Shown here in pieces: positions 22,756-33,900 of a DNA stretch of 64,000 nucleotides. How positions within the stretch are numbered: the first letter of the stretch is position 1; each line of letters starts with the position of its first letter. A model generated the notes under the pieces. The model did no database searches and was not told the origin of the DNA. It was given only the letters and a program-made list of their open reading frames with translations. The position numbers and the translations under genes were made by a program. Source of the stretch: Enoplolaimus lenunculus (lineage: Eukaryota; Nematoda; Enoplea; Enoplida; Thoracostomopsidae); assembly GCA_030248215.1 (NCBI GenBank), contig JASANG010000809.1, positions 1-64,000 on the forward strand, in the 5' to 3' direction.

Positions 22756-23321
22756 TAGCCCTATTCACACGCGCAAGTTTTTGCTGAGAGAACTTGCAGC
22801 TGCAACTTGCACGAAATACTTGCAGCTGCAAGTATTTGTAAAGAATCATAACTTTCATTCTGAATCTTGACATGAATTTATGTGAATAATTTGCACACCA
22901 CTGGAAAAAATATCAAACATAACCTATACTCTATCAGTTTAGCCTATGAATGATAAATGAATTCGACTTGCAGGATTATTCATACCTACAAATTAATTCT
23001 TCGCATATATTAATCATGAATAACTTGCAGCTGCAAGTTCTGCGAATGAATTTTTTTTTAAACTTGCAGCTGCAAGTTCACTTGTAAGAAACATTCATGC
23101 GCAAAGAAGATTATACTCGAAATTTCTTGACTTGAAAATGTTTTCATCGCGATGCAACATTTATTTAATGCTTAAAAATTTAAAACTAGTCCCATTACTT
23201 TCGCTGTCGGCTGCGAAATATCAAACAAGTTAGATATTTGATTTAATTCACACTTCTTGAATAAATTCAGTTGCACGTGCAAGTTTTTGCTGCAAAAACT
23301 TGCACGTGTGAATAGGGCTTA
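22756..23321. mobile_element. Palindrome-rich MITE (TAGCCCTATTCACACG ends), about 566 bp
   Basis: The left end TAGCCCTATTCACACGCGC is inverted to the right GTGTGAATAGGGCTTA, with GCAAGTTTTTGC just inside each. The body holds several copies of the perfect palindrome CTTGCAGCTGCAAG. Diverged relatives lie at about 58290-58460 and 60290-60360. Confidence 0.75.
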
Positions 23322-23639
23322 ACGTAAGGTTAACTGACTTAAACGCGACACGCTAGGTTTGTGTTAAGAAAAGAGCGTTCAGGTTTCAGGTTACCTTTTC
23401 TAGCAGCGACTGATCAGCCCAGGAGAAAAACTTCATTACGCAAAAAATAACAGCGCGTTGAGATTTTTCCAATAATCAATTTCTGTGTCAGCTATTCCAA
23501 AGCGTATTAAAACTGTATGACAAGCGTTTTGTGGCGGAAAACCCAATTAAATAAGCAACACAAAATAAGCAGCAATCATTAAACTTTCACTACCGAGATT
23601 TTAACCCTTTCTCACATGAATATTTTCCATTTCCCCTGA

Positions 23640-23722
23640 GACCTATATTTATGCTAGGATTCAAACTCCAGTGACTGGAGCGGAAGCGTATATCATCACC
23701 ACTCAGCTATAGGAGCTTGACG
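23640..23722 (-). ncRNA. tRNA-like segment (A- and B-box resemblance)
   Basis: The minus strand has TAGCTGAGTGGTGATG, like a tRNA A box, and GAGTTTGAATCC about 35 bases on, like a B box. The acceptor stem does not pair, so it is not an intact tRNA. It is more likely a tRNA-derived promoter piece inside the repeat. Confidence 0.3.
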
Positions 23723-23832
23723 CTCGAGCCCGAGGGGGCTCTCACGTCTTGTGGTGATTTAGTACTATGTATACGTGTTGCAATTGTTAAACACGGTGCG
23801 ATATATACAATTTAAAGTATATACACGGCGCT

Positions 23833-23852
23833 GAGTTGCCTACAGGCAACTC
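23833..23852. repeat. Perfect hairpin, 8-bp stem
   Basis: GAGTTGCC, a TACA loop, then GGCAACTC. It sits near the right end of the piggyBac-like element. Confidence 0.8.
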
Positions 23853-26591
23853 AATGTGAGAAGGGGTTATCTAACCTATTTGCAATTTCCCACCCACCCA
23901 CCTGCAATCGCAGGTGCGGTCAGATCCCGAAAACGTTACTTTGTACCCATTTAAGAATGTTCAAACCACTTCCATACAACGCCATGGTTTCTGCAATTTG
24001 TTTAAAGTTGAGCCAAGATTACCGTAGATGATGGTACAGCAACACAGCGAAACAATTGTCTGTAAAAAAGCATTGCACTTCAAACACCCGATACGTCAAC
24101 GTTTTGAAGTTTTCTAGAAGTAATTTAGCAATATTAACAATTATTGTAGACATTCGTTGTGCGTTATCATGTGTGCAATCCGCAGGGTTGTGCGCAGACT
24201 TTACGAAGCCGCGCGTCATTTTTAATTTGTTTTTTTCGTGATTGCGTATACTTTTTTAATAAAATGCATTTTCACTTTTTTTGCACCATTCGCTTCGTGT
24301 GACAGTCTGCAGCACATGCATTTCGGCAGTGCATGAAAACACAACTGAAAACAGTTAATCTGCAGTCCCGCGGCAAGCAATTGTTAGTATTGAAGGTGCA
24401 GTGAGATATATATTAAGTGCAAATTAAATTTTACTCATATTGAGTTACATTATTATACTATCAGCAGGTTTACGGGCTTTATGGAAAAATGGTCCATATC
24501 GTGGAAGACGCCACGTCCCCTTTAACCCTCGTAGTTGCAGTTCTGTTAATCTAGGAAACAAGAAATATTTTTTCGGTAATTAACATTGACAATTTGACTC
24601 GTCCGTGTGCGGTTGTTCGAGTGTGGATCTAGGCGAGATCTGGGTTTCGTATAATTAAATGTTTTGCAAATAATGGCCTGTCACATTTTGGTTCGTTGAC
24701 ACGGCAAATACTTTGTATGTTTTTTGTGGAATCGTTTTGCAGTGGCTGATCCAAAGCGTAAATGGGAAATGTATCTCTCACTGGCTTCGCCGTGCTGAAA
24801 GGTTTGCGGTGCAAATTGTTCATTTGAAGTTCGCAATATGTTTTCTAATCAAATAAGTGAAACATATGGTGATATTACAGCACAATTTCAAAAACTTAGC
24901 GTCTTCGGCGCAATTAAAAGATGTTAAGACATCAAAATTTAGCTAAAAACACGCTTTAACTACTGTAAAATTTCAGAACACAAAAAGTATCGAAAATCTT
25001 GGATCTGCGACTGAGTTTTTGTATAGTAAAATAGTAGGTCATAAGTCGTAAAACTTCAATTCATAGATTAATCTAATTTGTTCTAAACCTTAATATGAAC
25101 CAACATGTTGGGCGGACATACACATTTTAAGTACCAATGATGGGAATTTCGTTTGATATTTATGCAACAAGTACACAATGTTTTGTGCAAATACTAAATA
25201 TAATTCCAGAAATTGTAAAAATACATAGTGCTTCTGTATTTACAAAATTGAATTTAGTATACAAGAACCGAGTCAATCTATTCTCTTCACGAGCAACACT
25301 GATGACCGATATGTGTTCGCCGGACCCCAAACAGGAATTATGAAAAACGTGGGTCAAAACGTATTTATGTTGAAAATTTTCATTTTTGTTGCATTCATCA
25401 CGGGATCGTTGCAACAACGCACCCTGCTGAGGCGGCGTCGTCACTAGGGTTCATCCTATATTTTGTTGGCTTAGTTCACGCTTTGGAACAGCGTTTATAC
25501 TTCAGTAAATTTGACAATCACTTCAGAGATAAATGAGAGTGTTGTATTTCAATTTAGTCTATATACAAATCGGCAAAATTAAATTTTACTGTTCAGAGAA
25601 ATCAAAATATTCATGACAGTATAAAACACCATTTTAATAATACGAGCGTTATTCGGCACTGTTTGAAATAGGATCGATTGCAGTGGTGGGGAAAGTGCAA
25701 TAAAAAGCAATGCAACTCGATTTAACACGGTAACGGTCATTCATGATGCCAGGCAACGTATGCCGCGACAACGACAACGTTGTGTCCTGTATGCGTCGTG
25801 ACAATAGTGCCGAAAGCAGAGTTGAGACCGATCTTCCGGCATACCCAGCTAATTATGGAATTTGTAACGTCAAGTGAGCAAGAGAGTACCAAGAGGAGGG
25901 GTAAACAAGGCCGCATCCCTGTACCTAAATGCTTCTTTCAATTAGGTAGACGCATTGCCTTATTGAAATGCTCGTTGACGATCTAACAATTCTATGTAAC
26001 AGCCAATACAGTGATCGTTTTTGGTGCCAGAAGTCCACCAATGCGAATTTATAGGCACCCCCACGGCAATGGGTACATTTAGGTAGGTATTTATTGGTGG
26101 TAAAAATGGCAATTTTCGCAGGCGATAAAAATTAAACGATTAGAACATTTAGAGTTTAGCTTTTAAAACTAGTATTTTACAATTATTTTCATGGTGGTCA
26201 TAGTAATTGTTCTGAAATGGCCATGTGAGGCTCTCTTCTAAATGACAGATTAGTCCAGGGTTGTGGAAGAGGTTGAAAAAATATCACAACACTTTAAAGG
26301 CATTTGTCGCAACGGATTTTATATACGATATTTCAAGAAGTTATCAAAATTTGCTCAAGTTGCAGAACAGAGAAAAGTTATTGTGAATGCTGCATTGTCG
26401 TTTGTTTTAGGAACGTCTTTGGTTTCGCTGGTGTACTTACGATTTTAGGAAGCATTGCGATGATTCTCGGATTCAGCTTATTTCTACGCCAACATCAAGA
26501 TAGTTTTGGGTAAACTATTGTTTAGTTTAGAATTTGCGGAGCTGAGCGCAATGTGTTAAATATTACGCAACCAGACGTCTAGTTAACGAGA

Positions 26592-26660
26592 TATGGTCAA
26601 ATAACCGATTTGGCGCCGTCCCAAATCTATTGGCAGCGAGCCAATCAGATATTTGACCTT
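26592..26660. mobile_element. Tiny inverted-repeat element, about 70 bp
   Basis: The ends GGTCAAATAACCGATTTGG and CCAATCAGATATTTGACC are near-inverted copies. A relative with GGTCAAATGATT and AGTTATTTGACC lies at about 51692-51766. Confidence 0.5.
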
Positions 26661-28575
26661 AATTCTTTAATCATTTCGTTTAATTGCGAAAAATTTAACG
26701 ACATTGGACTCAACTGCGCAAGCTGCATTGACCTGTATATAATTTGTTAAACCTTTTGACAAAAATTTTCTGGGTCCCAAGGGAGGACCTTGGGAGTTGG
26801 GACCTAAAAAATGGAATTTTCAAAAATTCAAATTTGGGCGCGGAATGATCAGGGGAGGTTATAAGAAGGTCATATATGCAAAACCTTTTTAAATCCAATG
26901 ATTTTTGGGCAAATGCGGGCTGAGAGGATAAGGGAAAAGCCCCGAAAGTGGGGCACCACTTAAAGTAAACATGGGGTGATGTTTGTACGATTTAGCGTAA
27001 GTGTATTTCAATGTGGGTCTTTGTTCTTGGAACGTAAAACGCCTGGTGTATATAGTTCAAGGGAAGGGTGACATGCTACAGAATCTCGGTTGCGGTGGTT
27101 TACATGAGACGGAGACAAACCAAATCAACTCAATTTCAGGTTACCAACGCAAGTATTTATTAGTCAGTTGCAATCTTCTAAACCGAATACCCAACACTAT
27201 TGAAGCAGTTGCATAATAAATAACTATTCTTAGAATTGTATGTTTTACGCGCATAACACTCAGCTAGTGAGTCGGGGCACTTCTCTTAGCGCAACAAGTT
27301 AAACAAGTGCTTAAGAAACGAAAATTGAGGTTCAGAAACCCAAAAAATGCAAAATCGATTTCAGACATCCGAAATAGAAAATTTAATTTTGGATATCCGG
27401 ATATAAGAAAATATCCGATGCCCATCACTAATAGGAACTTTAAATCGGTTAATGATTTACGTTTGCGTGATTCAGGGCTGCCGCAGCAGTTTTCGTCGGT
27501 ATTGTATGTTTATTCGTTGGCTCAGTTTGTCTTCGAAAAGCCGTTCAACTCAAAGAAGTGATGATATTCGATAGTACAAATCATCGGGTTGTCAGATTTA
27601 TCGCTTAAAAATTCTAACTTAATTTAGCATAACGGCCGTCTGTCTGCTTAGGGACAGGCAGACTGATGGGCCTAGAGGCTGGCAGGTTTAGGCGAAGGCC
27701 ACAGGTATATGATTCGGTTTACACTTAAGCTTTGGCATAACGTTTAGGTTTACCTAATAATACTGAGGAGGCTACTTGAAGGTGGGCCGTTTTTCAAATA
27801 TAAAATGCAACAACTTTTTGAAAACAAATTTTCTAACGGTTTTAACATTTGAATTCTAAGATTTGGTAAAAATGGTAAGATTCTGGTTTGAACGAAATAA
27901 ATTAAAGCGCTACTTTAAGTGTTTACTGCAAGGCTTATTGTACTGACCTTTAACTGATATTAATGCAACGTTAAAGTCACAATATTGAGCTTAAAATGTT
28001 TGTGGTTTTTTACAATGCAGTTAAAACTGAAAAACGTCATCAATAGTTTTTTATTTAAAATTAAAATAATATAAATGTCCTGTTATTTATATTGAAATTT
28101 TAATCTAAAGTTGACTACAACACTGTACCCTATAACTGATTGTAGAAAAACTCAATTTTAGGTTTATCTATATCATTAAAGCTGGAACGTTTCACATACG
28201 TATTTTGGGTATAAAGTTCCAGCTGAATTTTATAAACGTATGCAAATTAAATGCATAAGAAATTTTGTTGACATGTATAGTTCTAAATAGAAGATGGAAT
28301 CGATTTTTAATGTATTGTTTGGTAATCTCTTAAGTTGCGTTGCGGCATGTTCGCAGGAAATATGTTCGCATCGGTTACGTATATAGATGTGTTTCAATAG
28401 TATTACTAATTTTCATACATACAGTTAAAAACATTAAAATTATATGTCGCTGGCGGTAAGCCCATATGATAAAACAAGTCCAATTCAGAACAATAAGCAA
28501 TATTGCGTTGTTAAAAATGTGTCAGGGTCCGTTTGTTTACGCAATGTTTTAAATTAGTTCATGTCTTTACTCATG

Positions 28576-28912
28576 CAGGATTCACGTTATAACCGGGGCA
28601 GCTTGGGACACGTTTTGTACGTATTAGCCTATTGGGTCACATTTTGGCTGCTAATAGGCCCCATATAAATTAAAAAAGTCCTATTTGTCTGCTACCATCG
28701 TGTGTAGGTCTTTTTTGGTCCTTCAATATTATATGATATTCGACGAATCGTCAGCGAATATCATATGATATATTTTCAAATATCTGCATACTTGAGGTAA
28801 CCTACCCAAAGTGTGTCTGTTGACTCGATATAAGAGCCCAAATTTTAACGTTGATGTACAACCAACATGGGACAAACCGTGTCCCGCCTGTCCCGGTTAT
28901 ACATGAACCCCG
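28576..28912. mobile_element. Inverted-repeat element with ATAACCGGGRCAG ends, about 337 bp
   Basis: The left CAGGATTCACGTTATAACCG is inverted to the right CGGTTATACATGAACCCCG. GGGACACG and CGTGTCCC lie inside each end. The target duplication is unclear. Confidence 0.6.
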
Positions 28913-29479
28913 CATCAGAATATACCTATATCATCTACACTACAGCGTTCAAAAAGACTACATTAATATTCTATTTCATAACATTCTCTCTGTAGTCTGA
29001 TGTAATTAAAATTCTGATTCAAAAAATGTCGTAACGCGTTAAACCGTACAATACCACAGTATCTTATCAGTTAAAACAATTTGGTGCTCAAGTTTAGCTT
29101 GGTGCAATAGCTATATTTCGTCTGCAATTCACAGCCTACAACTGATTTGTAAGCACCAGGTGCCGTTTATGCATATTTTAAGCGCCTTTCGCAAACAGAT
29201 CTTTGTTTTTATACTGTTTTATAAATTTTTTAGTAGTTATATTATGAAGGTTGTGCATGTTAAGTAAAAAGATCTTAGTCCAAACTTACAAACGAAACAT
29301 GGTAACTGCTATAATTGGTTACTCAAAGCTGTAATTCTGTTTTACTGATTAGTTTAGGTGTTGGGGATTCGCTTAGGCTTTTTAGCTATTCAGGTACCGA
29401 ATAGCTGTTTTGTACTAAGCATATACATTGACGTGGAAACGTGAGTTCAGTTTTCTTCATAAGAATATTAACGGTCCAC

Positions 29480-29965
29480 ACTATTGTCTTTTAAATTCAA
29501 GAAATATTGCGTGAAATTTAAGCCAATTATGTCTTAATACGTGCTTCATATGCGTCTTGAATTTTAGACTCTTTCATTACATTTTTCAGAAATATGGGTT
29601 TGAAATTTCTCAAAATTAAGAGTCTGAAATTTAAGACTTTGTTTCTTGAACGATTAAGACAAACATTTCTGAAATATAAGACAAATGTTTTCAAGGGAAA
29701 CAACTCCAAAATTGCATGCGGTGCAACATTTTATATACATAAAAATCAGAAAATTAGTCTTGAAAAGGCAACTATTTGTTGAAAGGAAGAAATTTACGTC
29801 ATATAAATTGGCAACAGTATTTTCTTAACTATAAGGCATTTTTGTTTTTTCAGAAATGAATTTCTGAGCTGTGTAAGGCTATTAATGTGTGAAATACAAT
29901 ACATTTATGTCCTGAAAGCTTAAGAACGTAGGAGTCTTGAAATTTTAACACTATTTTGTGTGTAG
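29480..29965. mobile_element. Inverted-repeat element related to 31676-31926
   Basis: The sequence is a series of TTTCTGAAATATAAGAC-like motifs ending in CTATTTTGTGTGTAG, the same end as the element at 31676-31926. The left boundary is approximate. Confidence 0.4.
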
Positions 29966-30179
29966 AAGTGCCTACTGCGTGTGGCAACGGCCAGAATGAG
30001 AACATATAAACTTAATCCAGAACGCAACGCAATTTGAGCTTAAAATTTAGCACTACATTGAAATGATAGCATTGGAGTGAGTTTTGGCACTTATTCCGTG
30101 GTTTGCGCTTAAATATGTTCTGAGCTTGCGGTATATACACTAACAAAAACGCAAAAATTCTTGCACTTTTTTAGTCGTC

Positions 30180-30575
30180 CCCTACAGTGGAAGAGTCATA
30201 CTGTACCACAATTAAATGGCTCATGTGTAGCTGAGGGCTGTGACAGTCGTAGTATGAAAATGCTCCTAAGCCTAAGCCTCTAGGTCTATAACTAAACCAG
30301 CCCATGTATAGAACAGGGCCGGGTCGTTTTCCGGAGGGGCTACAATAGAGTCATTTTAAGCTTTAGACAAATTTTTTGCTTAGGCTTAGGTTTAGGCTTA
30401 GGCTTAGGCCTAGGAATAGGCTCATCCATACGCTTAGGCTTAGGCTTAGGCTTAGGAATATACTTATACTACTGTACAGCTTTGTTCTATAAAGTGGCCA
30501 CTAAACCTAACCCTAAGCCACGTTTTGCAAAAGAGAATGTTAACAGTAAAATTTAGTTTTACCGCTCCTCCACGG
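30180..30575. mobile_element. Older TTAGGC-bearing MITE split by another copy
   Basis: The left half carries CCTAAGCCTAAGCC near 30267 and the right half CCTAACCCTAAGCC near 30507, with a younger copy (30299-30499) between. The outer ends are eroded, so the limits are approximate. Confidence 0.5.
30299..30499. mobile_element. TTAGGC-bearing hAT-type MITE, copy C, 8-bp duplication
   Basis: It starts AGCCCATGTATAGAACAGGG and ends TTGTTCTATAAAGTGGCC. The flanks are perfect copies of ACTAAACC (30291-30298 and 30500-30507). Inside are two blocks of CTTAGGCTTAGG repeats. It is inserted in the internal array of an older family member. Confidence 0.85.
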
Positions 30576-30609
30576 ATGTCATGGTAGGAGGCTTCTGCCG
30601 ATCTTTATA

Positions 30610-30611
<2 letters not shown>

Positions 30612-30691
<80 letters not shown>
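30612..30691. repeat. (TA)n microsatellite, about 40 units
   Basis: This is an almost pure TA run about 260 bases upstream of the Dok start codon. It produces a meaningless alternating open frame. Its length is likely to vary between individuals. Confidence 0.95.
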
Positions 30692-30694
<3 letters not shown>

Positions 30695-30954
30695 TTTGCA
30701 AATCAATCAAAGCATAATCCTAAACCTAAGTCTAAGCATAATAATTATAAAATGCCGAGTCGAAGAAATTTCGAATTAAAAGAAGTCGGTCGATGAGTTG
30801 TCGTTCGGCGAATGGTTGTGATACTATAGATAGTCTGTGATCAGCCATAAATTGATTAAATTTTTTGAGACTAAAAAATATTAGACAAATTGTTTTGTGT
30901 GTATACCATTAACTAATGTTGTGAATAGTGCAGAATTATACTTTAACTATTATT

Positions 30955-33900
30955 ATGGAAGCACTACATAAAGGTTACCTTTATGTCAAAAAATGTCGAG
31001 GAATGCGGCAGGTACGTAAAGTACTGACCCGAATATGAGGGGCGGAGACTGGCATTTATCTGGTCTCTCCAGAGTGTTCGTCTTCCTTGTTATTCGGGTA
31101 CGGAATGTTATTATATTTTTAACCCGCCCTCCGCCACCCTGCGTTGCAGATATATTCAGCATTGCAACTAATCCGTTGATTTAAACATTTGTCTTGTATC
31201 AAAAGCTTGAGCGAGTATACTTAGGAATGTACTTTCAGGAGTTAAGTACGCTTTCAAGATTTGAACTCAACTTATTTGGTCCTGAAGCGAATTATGCACT
31301 ACAATTAGGGATAATTGACATTTATGGACTCTAATTAGGGTTTAGGGAATCTTTTCCGCTAACGGGCTCTTATTAGGAATACGAGACTTCTATTGATTGT
31401 GACTGAAAATGAGGACACCTCTTATTATTCTCCTCTTATTCGAGTTACTACACTACAGTTTACTGTTCATGCAGGGTTTCTAACCTAAACCTGCCCTCTG
31501 AACTACGTTCATACAGGTGTATATCTGCTATCACCAGTTAGCGATAAGTCTTGCAACTATATAAAATCAGTCAAAAAACCCCAACAAAATGCTGCTCATA
31601 GTTGAATTTACCTACCACATTATGCCGAAAACACTCGGAATAATACTGAATAGACGCATCCGGGTAGATAGAACAATACACTCAAAATAATATTTCTGAT
31701 ATTTAAGCAAAAATTTCTTACATTTGAGAAATATATTTAGCAAGGTGCACTTGAAAAGTATTTCTGTTATAACAGAAATGTTTTCAAAAAACGTTTTGAA
31801 ATAAAGTCTGGAAAATAAACATTTTCCAGTTTTTAAGAAAAATTGTCTTAAATATCAGCAAAACTTTTCAGATTTGCCACAGAAAACACTTTTCTGAATA
31901 AATTCAGAAATACTATTTTGTGTGTAGTAAATCGAATGCATTATCCTGCTACAGTGCACACTTATGGGAGCATCGTGATTCTACTGGGCCCAGAATTCGT
32001 TTTGTCTTGCGCCACCCGTATAGTTTGATGAAATCATTGGTTAAATTATTTCTGACTTCAAACTTTTCATACTTGGCAAACTGTTTACTTACCCTTTCAC
32101 GCTGGCGTCTTGAGACGACCGCTTCGCTGGCCTCAAGTGTGTGTGATCCGTCCTAAAGAATACTTTTAGAGCCTCGCCAACTGTTATAGAACCCTGAATC
32201 CACTAATCATTGTATATATGTTCCACGGATAAACAAAAACACCACGAGGCACTGGTGATGATGCGAACGCACGGCACCTTTAAGAATCAAGGTTGATAAC
32301 CGGAATGTATCCCACCGGCATACGTCTGCCGATACCAGATTCGAACAGGAATTTCTTCATTCAAAAATAAACAAATTACTACCAACTGTTACGAGTTTTA
32401 ATCACAGTAGATGAATGTTAGTATGAAAGCAGTGATTGCTAATTTGAGTATAAACACTGTAATTGCCAGATTTCACAGTATACACCTGATGGCATTAATT
32501 AATATCTGGTTTTAGAAATTCCGCAAATGCTACTGTGCGGTAATGAAAACTTCATCTGAAGGGGTGGCGAGAATTGAAGTATACGCTAGCGAAGATGACT
32601 ATTGGCAATCCCGTAAATGCTACTATATCATACTACGGGACGCGATCTCGTTAAAATCTGTAGGCGGCGATGCGAAGTTTGCATCGGTTCTGCAACTGGC
32701 GTTTCCCGACAGTTCGTATTTGTTCGCGACACATAACGATTTTCAAGAGTTAGAAGTGAGTTCACGTGCACCTACAATCAATGTTTATAGCCTTAGTCAT
32801 TGGAACAATCAGGTGGGCTGAAGGGGCGGCTGCCCCCCTCCTTAGGGTAGCGATACACGCCAACCGTTCCGCCCCGTCCGTCACCGTCCGTCGCCGTCCG
32901 TCATTATACGGTATGGTACGTGAGTAATACGCGTACGATGCCGTACCGTGACACACGGAGACGGACGGTGCCGTGCGGGTGACGGACGGTGACGAACGGC
33001 GCCGGACGTCATCAAAACTATAGCGCTACCCTTAGTCGTGTCTTCTTTATGTAAATTTTTGTATTGGCCACTGGAGCCGGCACCGCATCTGAAAGTTCCG
33101 ATTGTGCCACAGGCAGTAGCGCTTGCGCAAGCCCAACCTCTTTTAATTGCGTATTTTTAGTAAAATAACATTTATCAGTTGTTTAAGTATCTGATACACG
33201 AACATTTATATTTTGGCATAGCACAGATTTGTTCCGTATAACCTATGGTGCAGATGAACGTTTGACTAAGCACCATACCCCAACAGCTTACGACTGCCAG
33301 TGTCGGTTGGCGAATACTTGAATCCAAATAAAGCTGAAAGTATATGGTTACGGAATTGTAGTACAATTAAACACGCTTTTTCTTCGATCTGTAATTATTA
33401 CATTTGGTGAACTAATATAGAAATCAATATAGATTTGCGCAAAATGTTAAAACCTGTTGTAGGCATTGGTACAAAGATGCCTTGTTCCCGTTCAGATATT
33501 TTACCGATGAATCCCGATGAATCATTTGTTTTGCAGCATTGCATACAAGACTGCAACTTGCAAAACTGGAAAGCTATCCATGGTCGCTGATATAGTCTGC
33601 GTCAAAGCTGCAAAATTTAAAATTTCACGTTACCCCAAAAATGCTTAATTTACACGCGACATAATTTCAAAATTTTGGGACAGTAGGATAAGTTCGGACA
33701 GTGGAATCAGTTGGGACAATATTGGCATAGTCAAGACAATGGCGACATTCGTGACAGTTGGGACAGTAAGGACCGACAGTTTGAAGAGCGATGACATTTG
33801 GGCTTTGTACAACCGGCATGGAAACAACCGACTGTCGTGTCCTTACATATATCCGAAATAAAATCGACCATAGGCATTCAGTTTGTACTTTAAACGCATA

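Larger units (their letters stand above)
23605..23866. mobile_element. piggyBac-like MITE with TTAA-type flank
   Basis: The ends CCCTTTCTCACATG and ATGTGAGAAGGGG are inverted. The left flank is TTAA (23601-23604) and the right flank TTAT (23867-23870), one change from the TTAA duplication used by piggyBac elements. It contains a tRNA-like minus-strand segment and a perfect hairpin (23833-23852). Confidence 0.6.
19019..30954. other. Gene-poor interval between UXS1 and the Dok gene
   Basis: I recognise no complete gene here. The interval holds many MITEs (listed separately), a TTTG-type microsatellite near 20651-20737, a palindrome-rich element, and repeats shared with other parts of the window (for example 26750-26950, which resembles 35280-35400). 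The stretches 24000-26580 and 27000-28570 are mostly featureless AT-rich sequence. A short hydrophobic frame at 26430-26513 after a good-looking acceptor could be a terminal exon, but I find no partner exon. Confidence 0.5.

Noticed and set aside
23640-23722. Functional tRNA gene
   Set aside because: The A and B boxes resemble a tRNA, but the acceptor and T stems do not pair properly.
26263-26516. Possible last exon of a membrane protein (hydrophobic frame ending RQHQDSFG)
   Set aside because: The acceptor at 26430 looks good, but two frames are open after it and no upstream exon with signal or homology was found.
30375-30470. Chromosome end or fusion point marked by TTAGGC repeats
   Set aside because: The arrays are short, degenerate and sit inside transposons with target duplications, and genes continue on both sides.
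30581-30796. Open frame with alternating Ile-Tyr
   Set aside because: It is a translation of the (TA)n microsatellite.
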